From the NCBI RefSeq assembly GCF_024707105.1, contig NZ_JANQAJ010000011.1:693488-757487 (forward strand): a DNA stretch of 64,000 bases, in the 5' to 3' direction. The position numbers and the translations under genes are program-made. This document shows positions 8,279-18,074 of the stretch, piece by piece; within the stretch, counting starts at the first letter, position 1, and each line of letters starts with the position of its first letter. The stretch is from Devosia ginsengisoli. Lineage in GTDB: Bacteria; Pseudomonadota; Alphaproteobacteria; Rhizobiales; Devosiaceae. The notes beneath the pieces were generated by a model, which saw only the letters and a program-made list of their open reading frames with translations, was not told the DNA's origin and made no database searches.

Positions 8279-9142
8279 ATGCGCCGCCCTGGTTTCAAGC
8301 TGGTCTTTGCTTTGCTGGTCTGCCTGCTCTGGATTCCCGGGCTGGCCCAAGCGCAGGACATGACCAAGGCGCAGCGCGCGGAAATCCGGCGGTTTGCCTA
8401 TAATAACAGCCTGTTCACGCTCTATCACGAGGTGGCTCACCTGCTGTTCGACCAGCTTGACCTGCCCATTCTGGGCCGGGAAGAGGATGCGGCGGACAAC
8501 ATGGCCACCTGGACCCTGCTCAACAAGCGGACGCCGGAGAGCGACCGGGCACTGGCCGACGCGGCGCAGGGCTGGATCCTGTCGGGCGTTGCCTATGACA
8601 GCGGCGGCGACGAGAGCGATTATGCGGCCGGGCACAGCCTCGACAAGCAGCGCGCCTACCAGATCGTCTGCCTGATGGTGGGCATGGACGAGACGGCGTT
8701 CCGGCCCATCGCCAATGAATACCGCATGGAGCGCGACCGGCAGGAAAGCTGCTACTGGGACTATGATACGGTAGACCGGGCCTTCAAGGGCCTGCTGGGC
8801 GCGCGCAGCAACAAGAACGGACGCGGCACCGAGGTTATCGTGACCTATCACGATGCCGGCGGACGGCTGCGGGCAGCCGCCGATGCCTTCAAATCGAGCG
8901 GCGTGTTCGACCAGGTGGCCGACGAATTGCGCAGCAATTACAACCTGCGCCACCCGGTGCTGTTCAATGCCCAGCGCTGCGGGGAGGCCAATGCCTTCTA
9001 TGATCCGGACACGGTGGAAGTCATTTTCTGCTACGAGATGATGGCCGACTTCATGGAACTCTACGAGGCCAACATGCCCGAAACGGTGGCGCCGGTGCCG
9101 CGGCAGACCGGCGCGGGCAAGGAAAAGACCTCCAAATTCTGA
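8279..9142 (+). CDS. DUF4344 secreted putative metallopeptidase
   Basis: 287 residues. An N-terminal signal peptide (basic RRPGFK, hydrophobic to residue 24, AQA cut site) sends it to the periplasm. The zinc motif HEVAH is at 50-54, followed by REEDAADNMA, where the third ligand Glu is expected; conserved Cys pairs follow (about QIVC, ESC, QRC, IFC). This is the DUF4344 family, thought to be zincin peptidases; no substrate is known. ATG 8279 is chosen because it puts the signal peptide at the N-terminus; the ribosome site is weak. Confidence 0.8.
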   Translation: MRRPGFKLVFALLVCLLWIPGLAQAQDMTKAQRAEIRRFAYNNSLFTLYHEVAHLLFDQLDLPILGREEDAADNMATWTLLNKRTPESDRALADAAQGWILSGVAYDSGGDESDYAAGHSLDKQRAYQIVCLMVGMDETAFRPIANEYRMERDRQESCYWDYDTVDRAFKGLLGARSNKNGRGTEVIVTYHDAGGRLRAAADAFKSSGVFDQVADELRSNYNLRHPVLFNAQRCGEANAFYDPDTVEVIFCYEMMADFMELYEANMPETVAPVPRQTGAGKEKTSKF

Positions 9143-9155
9143 TGTTCCGGCTATA

Positions 9156-9176
9156 AGTTGATATTGACACTCAACT
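9156..9176 (+). promoter_or_regulatory. Putative RirA iron-responsive operator (TGA-N9-TCA)
   Basis: AGTTGA at 9156-9161 and TCAACT at 9171-9176 form a perfect 6-bp dyad around 9 bp, which contains TGA-N9-TCA, the published RirA box of rhizobial-type alphaproteobacteria. A TTGACA lies in its centre and could be the -35. It is 49 bp before a siderophore-binding protein gene, the expected target. Confidence 0.6.
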
Positions 9177-9224
9177 AAAAATCGATCCAGTAGCGAGCCA
9201 GTGAAACGCTCCGGATCGATCCCG

Positions 9225-10139
9225 ATGTCCATCAAGCTCAATCGTCGCAATTTCACGCTTGGAACCGCGGGCCTGGCGCTTGGCGCCATGCTGCCCGGTC
9301 GTGCCTTTGCGCAGGAAACCCGTTCCGTCACAACGATTTACGGCACCTATGACATTCCGGTTTCGCCCCAGCGCGTCGTCGCCATCGACTCGCGGCTCGA
9401 CCTGCAGCCGGCGCTGGCGCTGGGCCTGCCGGTGGTAGGCTATGGCCATTCCACGCCGGGGAGCTGGGTGCCGGTTCCCGAGGGACTGGAGTTCTATGGC
9501 TCGGAGGTCAATATCGAGCAGGTGCTGGCTTCGGACCCGGACCTGATCATCTGCGCCGACTATGACCCGGACAGCGTGTGGTGGCCGGCCAACCGGCTGC
9601 GCGACATCGCGCCGGTGGTGACCACGTCGGGCGCCAAGCCGTGGAAGGAGGCGTTCCGCGAGCTGGCGACGCTGCTGGGCATGGACGGCGCCGGCGACGC
9701 GGCGATTGCCGAATACGAGGGGCTGATCGCCGAGATCAAGGCGCGGCATGGCGAGAAGCTGGCCACCAGGACCGTGGTGAGCGTGCAGCCATGGGAAGGC
9801 ACGCTCTATGTGATGAACGGGCCGAAAATGCTGCAGCCGCAGGTACTTGCCGATCTCGGCGCCAAGACAATCCCACCCAAGGAAGGGCAGGAATATGACA
9901 GCGGCGAGATTCCGGCGGAGGCCTTCGGCGATACGCTGGGCCAGGTCGACGGCATCATCCTCGCGACGACCTCGCCAGAAGGCGCCACACTATTGGACGG
10001 GGAACCGACCTGGCAGCGGCTGCCGGCCGTGGCCTCCGGCGCGCTGGTCGCCTCCAACGGCAACATCAATTATGGCAGCATCTATTCGGCCATCAAGGTG
10101 GCGCAGATGGTGGACGAACTCTACGGCAAGATGGCGTGA
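9225..10139 (+). CDS. Periplasmic iron-siderophore binding protein (FecB/FhuD type)
   Basis: About 304 residues. The N-terminus is a Tat-like signal (RRNFTLGTAGLALG, cut near AFA-QE). The body is a type III periplasmic binding protein: RVVAIDSRLDLQPALALGLPVVGY in the first lobe, ASDPDLIICADYD, the long backbone helix, and a C-terminal lobe. These proteins hand Fe-siderophores to an ABC importer. No permease or ATPase gene adjoins, so its partner lies elsewhere. The TGA-N9-TCA dyad upstream suggests RirA repression under iron sufficiency. GTG 9201 is an alternative start. Confidence 0.82.
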   Translation: MSIKLNRRNFTLGTAGLALGAMLPGRAFAQETRSVTTIYGTYDIPVSPQRVVAIDSRLDLQPALALGLPVVGYGHSTPGSWVPVPEGLEFYGSEVNIEQVLASDPDLIICADYDPDSVWWPANRLRDIAPVVTTSGAKPWKEAFRELATLLGMDGAGDAAIAEYEGLIAEIKARHGEKLATRTVVSVQPWEGTLYVMNGPKMLQPQVLADLGAKTIPPKEGQEYDSGEIPAEAFGDTLGQVDGIILATTSPEGATLLDGEPTWQRLPAVASGALVASNGNINYGSIYSAIKVAQMVDELYGKMA

Positions 10140-10142
10140 CGA

Positions 10143-10589
10143 TCAGGCTTTCTTGACCCAGCGGCCATTCGCTTCCTGCTGCCAATAGGTTAACGTACTG
10201 TTACCCCTGAGAGCCACCCACGCCAAGCGCGCTTCGGCGACGGCATCGGGGTCATGTCCCGAAAACATATAGACAATTCGCTCATAGCCGTCGGCGGATT
10301 GCGGCACGGCCCGGTCAACGAAAAACCGCACATTGGCCTGATTGGGATTGTCGACGCTTGTGGTGATGAGGACGGGCTGGTGCGCGTCGGTTTCATCGCC
10401 GGCCAGACCATGGGCGAGGAAGCTGTCTTCGCGGTAGGTCCAGAGATGGGAATCGAGCGCTTCGGCCCGTTCGGTGGAGCCGACCTCCACCACGGCCCGC
10501 CAACCGCGTTCGAGAGTCTTTTCCAGCAGGGCTGGAAGGACTGCTTCGAGGGGTCGGGGTTCAAGGTGGTAGAAGAGGACGTCAGCCAT
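10143..10589 (-). CDS. holC: DNA polymerase III subunit chi
   Basis: 148 residues. The start MADVLFYHLEPRPLEAVLPALLEKTLERGWRAVV and the segment HLWTYREDSFLAHG are diagnostic of chi, which ties the clamp loader to single-strand binding protein at the replication fork. The C-terminus (TYWQQEANGRWVKKA) is also typical of the alphaproteobacterial form. It follows pepA on the same strand, a conserved neighbour in this order; a hairpin repeat sits between them. Head-to-tail convergent with the siderophore-binding gene, only 3 bp apart. Confidence 0.92.
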   Translation of the reverse strand: MADVLFYHLEPRPLEAVLPALLEKTLERGWRAVVEVGSTERAEALDSHLWTYREDSFLAHGLAGDETDAHQPVLITTSVDNPNQANVRFFVDRAVPQSADGYERIVYMFSGHDPDAVAEARLAWVALRGNSTLTYWQQEANGRWVKKA

Positions 10590-10636
10590 AAAGTGTACCG
10601 ATCTTCCGGCCATGACGGCCTGCAAATGGCGGGTGT

Positions 10637-10709
10637 CTGCGCTTCCGGTGCTCACGTACTGGAGTACGCTCCGCTCCGGTTCTCGAAACCCACCATTTTC
10701 GTCTCGTCC
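10637..10709. repeat. Intergenic hairpin repeat, family A copy 1
   Basis: Imperfect hairpin with core CTCACGTAC...GTACGCTCC, flanked by conserved CTTCCGG and CGGTTCTCG, then a trailing CTCGTCC. It matches 32116-32189 over about 70 bp including the tail. Lies between pepA and holC. Confidence 0.7.
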
Positions 10710-10730
10710 TGACCGGAAGCTCGGCACACT

Positions 10731-12212
10731 TTACCGTTCGTAGTGATCCCTGACCAGACGATCGAGCAGGGCGACGCCGAAGCCGGGGGCCCAGGAGGTG
10801 TTGACCTCGGTATTGCCCGCGGAGAAGGCGGTGCCGGCGATGTCGAGATGGGCCCAGGGCGTGTCGTTGACGAAGCGCTGCAGGAACTGGGCGGCGAGGA
10901 TGGAGCCGGCCGGACGGCCGGCGGAATTGCGGATATCGGCGAATTTGGACTCGATGATCTTGTCGTAGGCGGGGGTCAGCGGCATGCGCCAGAGCTTTTC
11001 GTTGGCGGCGATGCCGGCGCCGAGGAGACGGCTGGCCAGTTCGTCATTGTTGGAGAAAAGGCCGGCATGTTCGTGGCCGAGGGCGACGACGATGGCGCCG
11101 GTCAGGGTCGCCAGGTTGATCATGAAGCGGGGCTTGAAGCGGTCCTGCGTGTACCAGAGGGCGTCGGCCAGCACGAGGCGGCCTTCGGCATCAGTATTGA
11201 TGACCTCGATCGTAGTGCCGCTCATGGCCTTGACGATGTCGCCGGGGCGGACGGAGTTGCCCGAAGGCATGTTTTCAACGAGGCCAATGACGCCGACGAC
11301 ATTGACCGGGGCCTTGCGGGTGGCCAGCGCCAGCATGAGGCCGGTGACCGCGGCGGCGCCACCCATATCGCCCTTCATGTCTTCCATGGAAGCGGCGGGC
11401 TTGATGGAGATGCCACCGGTATCGAAGACCACGCCCTTGCCGACAAAGGCGAGCGGCGCCGTGCCGACATCGCCACCGCGCCATTGCATGACGACGAGGC
11501 GCGCCGGGCGGTCCGAGCCCTGGGCGACGCAGAGCAGCGAATTCATGCCGAGCTTTTCGAGGGCTTCGGGTTCGAGCACTTCGATATCGACGCCGAGCCC
11601 GGCCAGTTCGGCGGCGCGGGCGGCGAATTCAACCGGGCCGAGGACGTTGGCCGGTTCGTTGATCAGGTCGCGGGCGAGCAGCGTGCCGTCGACGGTGGCG
11701 CCGCGATCGGCAATGGCGGCATCGGCGGCGGCGGGATCGGCAACGTGCAGGGTGACGGCGAGCGAAGCCGGGGCGTCATCTGATTTGGCCGACTTGTATT
11801 TGTCGAAGCGATAGTGGCGCAGGCGCAGGCCGGCGGCGAGTTCGCCGATGGCGGCCGATGTGGCGCCGGACTCATCGATGACGACAGCCACAGTTTCGGC
11901 GCGGGTCGCGGCGAGTTTGGCGAGAAGCGAGCCGCCGCGGTCGGTCCAGCCATTGAGGGGCACATCGGCATCGCTCTTGCCGCGGCCGAGCACGAGCAGG
12001 CGCTTGCCCCCTGCCCCGAGCACGTCGAGCGCCTGGCCCTGCTTGCCCTTGAAGGCGCCGGCTTCGGCGGTCTCGGCCCAGGCGAGGCCGGTGGTGGCCC
12101 AGACGGCGGCGGCAGCGCCTGATGGGGCTTCGTTTTCGGCGGCGTAGATGACGGTGAGGCCCGCAGGGACGCCGGTATGGGCGGCGGTGCGGATGGTGAT
12201 GGACTGGGACAT
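10731..12212 (-). CDS. pepA: Leucyl aminopeptidase (cytosol aminopeptidase, M17)
   Basis: 493 residues, full length. The M17 signature [14 protein letters not shown] is intact; upstream are [30 protein letters not shown], which carry the metal-binding Lys and Asp residues. A hexameric two-metal enzyme that removes N-terminal residues from peptides; in some bacteria it also binds DNA. The N-terminal domain (1-170) is the variable regulatory domain. First gene of the pepA-holC unit, divergent from the lpt cluster, an arrangement conserved in related genomes. Confidence 0.95.
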   Translation of the reverse strand: MSQSITIRTAAHTGVPAGLTVIYAAENEAPSGAAAAVWATTGLAWAETAEAGAFKGKQGQALDVLGAGGKRLLVLGRGKSDADVPLNGWTDRGGSLLAKLAATRAETVAVVIDESGATSAAIGELAAGLRLRHYRFDKYKSAKSDDAPASLAVTLHVADPAAADAAIADRGATVDGTLLARDLINEPANVLGPVEFAARAAELAGLGVDIEVLEPEALEKLGMNSLLCVAQGSDRPARLVVMQWRGGDVGTAPLAFVGKGVVFDTGGISIKPAASMEDMKGDMGGAAAVTGLMLALATRKAPVNVVGVIGLVENMPSGNSVRPGDIVKAMSGTTIEVINTDAEGRLVLADALWYTQDRFKPRFMINLATLTGAIVVALGHEHAGLFSNNDELASRLLGAGIAANEKLWRMPLTPAYDKIIESKFADIRNSAGRPAGSILAAQFLQRFVNDTPWAHLDIAGTAFSAGNTEVNTSWAPGFGVALLDRLVRDHYER

Positions 12213-12280
12213 TGAGGGCCTTGGCAGAGCGGGCGAGATTCGCGCGGACGAGAGGAGATCAGGTGCGATACTAACACCGG

Positions 12281-12362
12281 GTCATTCCCGCGAAAGCGGG
12301 AACCCCTGTTTTTTGACCGACTTTGCAAAAGAAACAGAGGTTCCCGCTTTCGCGGGAATGAC
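12281..12362. repeat. REP-like long hairpin, family B copy 1
   Basis: Perfect 24-bp arms (12281-12304 and 12339-12362), each itself containing the short palindrome CCCGCGAAAGCGGG, around a 34-bp centre. Lies in the 290-bp space between divergent pepA and lptF. A damaged relative lies at 32965-33046. Confidence 0.85.
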
Positions 12363-12502
12363 ATTGTGGGTGCGACAGGATCGCGGCAGCGTCAATCGCG
12401 CAACAGGGCTGCGGACAATTCCGCGTATAAGGTTGTGTGTGCTTGTCTGGGGCGGCGAACTGCACCAAGGTCCGGCTCGCACCGGAGATACTGGCCGACC
12501 GC

Positions 12503-13573
12503 ATGAAGAGACTGACAGCCTATCTTGCACGCCTGTTCGTGACGGACGCGCTGATTCTGTTCGGCGTGGTGTGCTTCCTGTTGTGGCTGGTCAATTGCCT
12601 GCGCTCGTTCGACGTGGTGTCGGTGAAGGGGCAGAGCATCTGGGTGCTGGGCGTGCAGGCGCTCTATACGATGCCGCCGCTGGCCATCGCCTTTTTCTAT
12701 GTCTGCGTCGGTATCGGGCTAGCGCGGGCGCTGCAGGCGCTGCAGGCCAACAGGGAACTGCATATCATCCATACCAGCTACGGGCTGGGATCGCTGTGGC
12801 GGGCGACGGCGGTGGTGGCCGGCGCCGGCGTGGTCGGGGTGCTGCTGCTATCGAATTTCGTCGAGCCCTATGCCTATCGCAAGCTCAATGCCCTCAGCGC
12901 CAGCATCGCGGCGGACCTGGTGAGTTCGACGCTGCGGCCGGGGCGCTTTACCCAGGTGACGCCGGGCGTGGTGCTGCTGATCGGAGGACGCGGGCCCAAT
13001 GGCGAAATCCGCGAATTCTTCGCCGACGACCGGCGGGACAAGGAAATGCGGCGGACCTATATCGCGGAATCGGCGCGGGTGGCGAGCGACGGGCAGACCT
13101 ATGTGCTCGAGCTGCGCAACGGTTCGCTGCAATATAACAGCGATAAAGGACGGTTTTCGGAGATCACCTTCGGACGCTATGACGTCAATGTCGATCAGTT
13201 GTCACAACCCATCGGCCAGAGCAATCCGCTGCTGGAGCGGGATACGCCGTCGCTGGTCGGCGAGGCGATGGCGACGGGACGGTGGAGCCCGGCGCTGGTG
13301 ACGCTGCTGGCCAACCGCATGGCCGAGGGGCTGCGGGTGATCGGCATGGCGATGATGATGCTGGCGCTGATGGGCTTTCCGAGCGGCAGGCGGGCGCGCA
13401 TTCCGGTGCCGATGGAAGCGGGCGTGCTGCTGATCGCCTTTGGCGAGCGGGGCCTGAGCGCCTATAGCCCGCTGGGCACGGCGACGGGCGCGCTGGCGAT
13501 GATCGTTATCGCCGGCATTGCCCTATTGGTGCGGACGCGGCCGCGCGCGCTGCCCGTGGCGGTGGCGCCATGA
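12503..13573 (+). CDS. lptF: LPS export ABC transporter permease LptF
   Basis: 356 residues of the YjgP/YjgQ family. Three N-terminal TM helices (starting LFVTDALILFGVVCFLLWLV), a periplasmic beta-jellyroll region (about 130-260) and three C-terminal TM helices. With LptG and the LptB ATPase it extracts lipopolysaccharide from the inner membrane and passes it to LptC/LptA. ATG 12503 gives MKRLTAYLARLFV, typical of the family. The stop overlaps the lptG ATG. lptB, lptC and lptA are not in the window. Confidence 0.92.
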   Translation: MKRLTAYLARLFVTDALILFGVVCFLLWLVNCLRSFDVVSVKGQSIWVLGVQALYTMPPLAIAFFYVCVGIGLARALQALQANRELHIIHTSYGLGSLWRATAVVAGAGVVGVLLLSNFVEPYAYRKLNALSASIAADLVSSTLRPGRFTQVTPGVVLLIGGRGPNGEIREFFADDRRDKEMRRTYIAESARVASDGQTYVLELRNGSLQYNSDKGRFSEITFGRYDVNVDQLSQPIGQSNPLLERDTPSLVGEAMATGRWSPALVTLLANRMAEGLRVIGMAMMMLALMGFPSGRRARIPVPMEAGVLLIAFGERGLSAYSPLGTATGALAMIVIAGIALLVRTRPRALPVAVAP

Positions 13574-14641
13574 CGAGGATCGACTGGCTGGTGCTCAACC
13601 GGCTCGGCAGCCGCATCGGGGTGACGGTGTTCGTGTTCTACGGGCTGATCGCGCTGGTGGAGTCGCTGGACACCTGGCGGTTCAACTTCGTGGCCGACGA
13701 GCATGGCGTGCCGATGGCGCTGGTCATGGTGGCGGCCAGCGCGGTGAAATGGACGATCAAGACGCTGCCGGTGACCGTGCTGATGGGCGCCGCATTGGGC
13801 TTTCTCGACCTCAAGGCCAAGCATGAACTGACGGTGATCCAGGCCAGCGGGTTGTCGATCTGGCGCATCGTGCGGGCGCCGGTCATCGCGCTGGCGCTGG
13901 TGAGCCTGGTGGTGGCGCTGGGCCTGGAAACGGTCAGCACCCAGCTCAACCGGCAGCTCTACCCTACCCCGCCCGGGCAGACCGCGCTGCTGACGCCGCC
14001 GGGCGAAGTGTGGCTCGAACAGCGCAGCGGCGACACGCATTACGTGATGATGGCCACCGGCATGCGGCCGGGCGGCTCGGTACTGGGCCAGGTGACGCTG
14101 TTTCACCTCGGCGACAGCGCCGACGAACGCGTCGAAGCCGGCGAGGCGGTGCTCGAAGGCGGGGAATGGGTATTTCCGAGGGGGGATCGTCCGCAACCCC
14201 GGCAAGCCGGCCCAGCCGGTGTTCAACTATCGGGTGCCCACCAACTCGTCGGCGGCCGAACTGGGGCTGAAACTGTCCTCGACCGAAGACCTGACCTTCT
14301 TCGAACTGGCCGAGCTGCTGCGCACGGGGGTTTCCGACCGCAGCATAAGGACGGCTGCGACGATGCGCCTCATCAAGCTACTGGCGCTGCCGCTGGTGTT
14401 GACGGGGTCGCTGTTCATTGCTTTTGCGTTTACCGCAGGTTATCGAAGAGGCTCTAATTATGGTCCAGCGGTCCTTTACGGGATCGTGCTCGGGTTCGTT
14501 GTTTTCGTGATTACCGAGATGGCCGACCGTGCCGGGTCGACCGGCGTTCTCGATCCCACGTTTGCGGCAGTCGGACCGGCGTTCGTGGCCATCGTCATCG
14601 GCGTGACGGTGCTGCTGCACAAGGAAGACGGGCGCGCGTGA
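13570..14641 (+). pseudogene. lptG: LptG, LPS export permease, with one apparent frameshift
   Basis: Second permease of the Lpt exporter. Residues 1-about 203 read from 13570 (three TM helices, then the jellyroll start), and the rest reads in the next frame to 14641 (FNYRVPTNSS, then the C-terminal TM helices with GYRRGSNYG). The break is at six G (14180-14185): with one G fewer the reading is VFPRGIVRNPGKPAQPVFNYRV with no gap, so exactly one base appears inserted. LptG is essential in most Gram-negatives that make LPS, and lptF and lptD on either side are intact. A sequencing error is therefore more likely than a real loss. Starts with ATGA overlap on lptF and ends overlapping the lptD GTG. 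Confidence 0.85.
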
Positions 14642-16944
14642 GTATGAAGGCGAAGGCGAGAAGGGGGATGCCGCCGCGCCGCCTGGTCCTGGCCAGCGCG
14701 CTGCTTGCGCTTACCCTCAGCTCAAGCGTTTTCGCCCAAGGCATTGTCCCACGGGATTTTTTCAGCGCCCCGGTCAACCCGGCCGCCCCTGTGGGGGTCG
14801 AGGCCAATACGCTGACTTTCGACAGCCGGACCAATATCATCACCGCCAATGGCGACGTGGTGCTGAGCCAGGGCGGCTATACGGTGACCGGGCAGAACCT
14901 GGTCTATGACCGGGCCAGCAATAGGGTGAAATTCGTCGGCCAGGTGAGCGTGACCGACCCGTCAGGCAATGTCGCTGACATGACCGATCTCGACATAACC
15001 GGCGGGATGAAGCAGGCTTTTCTCAACTCACTGACCATCACCACCTATGACGGGGCGCGGATCACCGCCGACAGCGTGGATTATGACGCGGCCCTGCGGA
15101 CGCTGATGGAACAGGCCAGCTATGCCCCGTGCGGGGACTGTATCGACGATGCCGGGCGGCGCATCGGCTGGTCGGTGAATGCGTCGCGCATCACCTATAA
15201 TGCCGAGGACGGCTCGCTCTATCTCGAGCAGCCGACCCTGGCGCTGCTGGGCATTCCGGTGGCGTGGCTGCCCTATCTGTGGCTGCCCGACACCAGCGAG
15301 TCGGCGCTCGCCAATCTGCGGATGCCGCGCTACGACTATAGCGACAAGACCGGGCATGTGCTGGAAGTGCCCTATTACGCCTATGCCAGCCGCTGGACCG
15401 ACATCATCCTGACGCCGACCCTGATGAGCCGGCAGGGCTTCCTGATGGGCGCGGAATGGATCCAGCGCTTCGACAATGGCTCGTTCCAGATCAAGGCTTC
15501 GGGGCTCTACCAGCTCGACCAGACCGCCTTCACCTTTGCCGAAGCCAAGCGCGACTGGCGCGGGGCCATCCAGACCTCGGGCGAATTCAGGCCGGTGACG
15601 GACTGGACGGTCGGCTGGAGCTATACGGCTTTCACCGATGCGGCCTATCTGCGGGACTACCGGCTGACCATCGGCAAATCGACGGTGAACCAAGTCTATG
15701 CGACGCAGGTGAACGACGACACGTTCATCGATGCGCGCGTGCAGCAATTCAACCTGCTGGGCGATGTGGCGGCGTCGACGCAGGCACAGCAGGGCTCGAC
15801 CCTGCCCGCCCTGCGCTTCGCGCATGTCGAGGAGCTGGGACCGGGCAATGGGCGGATCGAGATCAGCGGGCGCCTGCTGGGCGTGCAGCGTGGCGCCGAT
15901 GCGACCAGGACGGTCAATGGCGTGCCCTATGTCTATGGCTATGAGGGCAACAAGCAGCATCTGAGCCTGCAAGCCGGCTGGCAGACGCAGTGGATCGGCG
16001 GCGGCGGGTTCGTGGCGACGCCCTATCTCGGCGGGCGGGCGGATGTGGCCTATTACGACGGGACCAGCCCGCTGCTGCCCGGGGCGACGACGCTGTGGAG
16101 CGCGACGCCGATCGCGGCGATGGATGTGCGCTTCCCGCTGGCGGCAAGCGATGGCTCGACAGTGCACCTGATCGAACCGATTGCGCAGGTAGCGTGGCGC
16201 GGCTCGGACACGACCAGTGTCGGCATTACCAATGACGATGCACAGAGCTTCGTGTTCGATGACACGAATTTGTTCAGCTATAACCGCTTTTCGGGCGGCG
16301 ACCGGCAGGAGACCGGGCTGCGGGCCACGGTAGGCGGGCGCTACCAGGCCAATTTCGCCGATGGCGGCTATATCGAGCTGATTGCGGGGCAATCGTTCCA
16401 GATCGCAGGGGCGAATGCCTTTGCTACGCCGGGACAGGCCAATACGGCGGTGGGGTCGGGCATGGATGCGACGGCGTCCTATGCGGTGCTGGGGGCCTAT
16501 GGCTCGTTCACGCCGGGAGTGAAGTTCGGCGGCAAGCTGCAGGTGGATCCGGCCGACCTGCAGGTGGCGCGGGCGGGGCTCAGCGCCAGCTATAGCCAGG
16601 ACGGCTGGGGCGCCGCGCTGGGCTATACCTATATGGAGGCCAATCCGGGCCAGGGCATGGTGCTGCCGCGGCAGGAAATCGGCGGGGACGTCACTGTGCC
16701 GGTGGCCGAATACTGGTCGATCAAGGCCAATACCTACTGGGACCTGACGGCCAATAACTGGCTGCAGGTGGGCGGCGGCGTGGTCTATGACGACGGCTAT
16801 CTGGTGATCGGGGCCAATGCGACACGCACCGGGCCGACCCATACCACGCCCAATGACACGCGCCTGACCGCCACTTTCCGGCTCAAGGCGCCGGCGGGGC
16901 TGAATGTGGGCTATTCAGGCGGCGTGGCCGTACCGGATTTCTAG
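14638..16944 (+). CDS. lptD: LPS assembly protein LptD
   Basis: 768 residues. Signal peptide (RRLVLASALLALTLSSSVFA, cut before Q). An OstA-type beta-jellyroll covers about 45-160 (VEANTLTFDSRTNIITANGDV); then comes the LptD C-terminal barrel (26 strands in the family), with alternating aromatic patterns throughout and GYTYMEANPGQG near the end. Inserts LPS into the outer leaflet with LptE. The GTG start overlaps the lptG stop (GTGA) behind AAGGA; ATG 14644 is the alternative. Few Cys are visible (CGDC near 130) compared with the enteric protein. Confidence 0.9.
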   Translation: MSMKAKARRGMPPRRLVLASALLALTLSSSVFAQGIVPRDFFSAPVNPAAPVGVEANTLTFDSRTNIITANGDVVLSQGGYTVTGQNLVYDRASNRVKFVGQVSVTDPSGNVADMTDLDITGGMKQAFLNSLTITTYDGARITADSVDYDAALRTLMEQASYAPCGDCIDDAGRRIGWSVNASRITYNAEDGSLYLEQPTLALLGIPVAWLPYLWLPDTSESALANLRMPRYDYSDKTGHVLEVPYYAYASRWTDIILTPTLMSRQGFLMGAEWIQRFDNGSFQIKASGLYQLDQTAFTFAEAKRDWRGAIQTSGEFRPVTDWTVGWSYTAFTDAAYLRDYRLTIGKSTVNQVYATQVNDDTFIDARVQQFNLLGDVAASTQAQQGSTLPALRFAHVEELGPGNGRIEISGRLLGVQRGADATRTVNGVPYVYGYEGNKQHLSLQAGWQTQWIGGGGFVATPYLGGRADVAYYDGTSPLLPGATTLWSATPIAAMDVRFPLAASDGSTVHLIEPIAQVAWRGSDTTSVGITNDDAQSFVFDDTNLFSYNRFSGGDRQETGLRATVGGRYQANFADGGYIELIAGQSFQIAGANAFATPGQANTAVGSGMDATASYAVLGAYGSFTPGVKFGGKLQVDPADLQVARAGLSASYSQDGWGAALGYTYMEANPGQGMVLPRQEIGGDVTVPVAEYWSIKANTYWDLTANNWLQVGGGVVYDDGYLVIGANATRTGPTHTTPNDTRLTATFRLKAPAGLNVGYSGGVAVPDF

Positions 16945-17086
16945 GGTGCGTCGCGCTTCAGTGATGGCGGCCTGACGTGAAGCACAACATACCTATCGGA
17001 TTTTGGCCTCAATCATGGGGCAATTGACAGCGCGCTGTTCCCGCCCCATTGAGGGCGGGTGGATTGACGCGAGGCGGATACTGACA

Positions 17087-17986
17087 ATGGCCAAGACTGT
17101 TTGGGGGCGCGCTGCTGGCGCCATGATCATGGGTGTGGTCCTGAGCCTTGCCGCGGCACTGCCGGCGGCGGCACAGAATGTGCGCGTGACGGTCAATGGG
17201 ACACCCATTACCGACCTGCAGATCGCAGCGCGGGTGAAGCTGTTCGCCATCGAGGGCAACAAGACCGGCTCGCGCGGCGCCACCGAACAGTTGATCACCG
17301 AAGCCTTGCAGGTCGAAGAGGCTAAAAGGCTGGGCGTTACAGTGTCCAATGCGCAGATCGACGATGCGCTGCTGCAGATCGCCCGCAACATGAATGTCAG
17401 CCAGGACAAGCTGGTCGCCCTGTTGCAGCAGGGTGGCGTGAGCACCGAGACGCTGCAGGACCGCCTGCGCGCCGCCATTGCATGGAACGCGGTGACCGAG
17501 CGGGCCATCATGCCCCAGGTACAGATTTCCGAACTGGCGCTGGACCAGCAGGCAGCGGGCCAGGTGCAGGCTTTCCAGACCTTCGACTATATCCTCAAGG
17601 AAATCATCTTCGTGGGGGCCGGTTCGAGCGGTCGCTCGGGCCAGGCCAATAATTACCGCTCGAAATTCGCCGGCTGCGACAGCGCGGTGGACCTGTCGCT
17701 CGGCTATACCGACGCGGCTGTGATCGATGTGGGCCGCCGCCATGCCACGCAGATGCCTGAAGCCATCGCCAAGGAACTGGCCGGCCTGAATGTGGGCGGC
17801 ATCACCAAGCCGCGCGTGGTTGAATCGGGCATCTCGATGCTCGCGGTGTGCGAGAAGACGCAGGCGGAAGACCTGACCTTCCTCAAGAGCGACCTGCGGG
17901 CCGAACAGGGCAACCAGGCGCTCCAAGGCGAAGTGGCCAGCTATCTGGCGGACCTGCGCGCCCGCGCCAAGATCATCTATAACTAA
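17087..17986 (+). CDS. SurA N-terminal domain chaperone (periplasmic)
   Basis: 299 residues. Signal peptide ending AAALPAAAQ. The mature part starts VRVTVNGTPITDLQIAARVKLF, the SurA N-domain opening, and continues with the helical chaperone domain (ALQVEEAKRLGVTVSNAQIDDAL). The C-terminal part (about 190-290) is where the parvulin domain would be, but I do not see its catalytic signature, so isomerase activity is doubtful. Lying right after lptD, as surA does in many proteobacteria, it probably escorts LptD and other barrels to the outer membrane. Confidence 0.82.
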   Translation: MAKTVWGRAAGAMIMGVVLSLAAALPAAAQNVRVTVNGTPITDLQIAARVKLFAIEGNKTGSRGATEQLITEALQVEEAKRLGVTVSNAQIDDALLQIARNMNVSQDKLVALLQQGGVSTETLQDRLRAAIAWNAVTERAIMPQVQISELALDQQAAGQVQAFQTFDYILKEIIFVGAGSSGRSGQANNYRSKFAGCDSAVDLSLGYTDAAVIDVGRRHATQMPEAIAKELAGLNVGGITKPRVVESGISMLAVCEKTQAEDLTFLKSDLRAEQGNQALQGEVASYLADLRARAKIIYN

Positions 17987-17991
17987 GCGTT

Positions 17992-18013
17992 CGGGTCCGC
18001 AGAGGCGGGCCCG
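17992..18013 (+). terminator. Hairpin after surA-like gene, possible weak terminator
   Basis: Nine-pair GC stem with one G-U (17992-18000 with 18005-18013, loop AGAG), 6 bp after the stop. No clear T-run follows, so it may attenuate rather than stop transcription into pdxA. Confidence 0.35.
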
Positions 18014-18074
18014 AGGTCTTCGTTTATCGCGTTTCCGATCCCCGGATCGGGTCCGCTCTTGCCTGGGGGCCGAG

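Noticed and set aside
10743-11783. 346-residue open frame opposite pepA
   Set aside because: Antisense of an intact M17 peptidase; Gly/Ala/Asp-rich nonsense.
12281-12362. Repeats here and at 21907, 32965, 38924 as a CRISPR array
   Set aside because: Single hairpin elements scattered in intergenic gaps; no regular repeat-spacer series and no cas genes.
15028-16842. 604-residue open frame opposite lptD
   Set aside because: Antisense shadow; Arg/His/Pro-rich and without domains.
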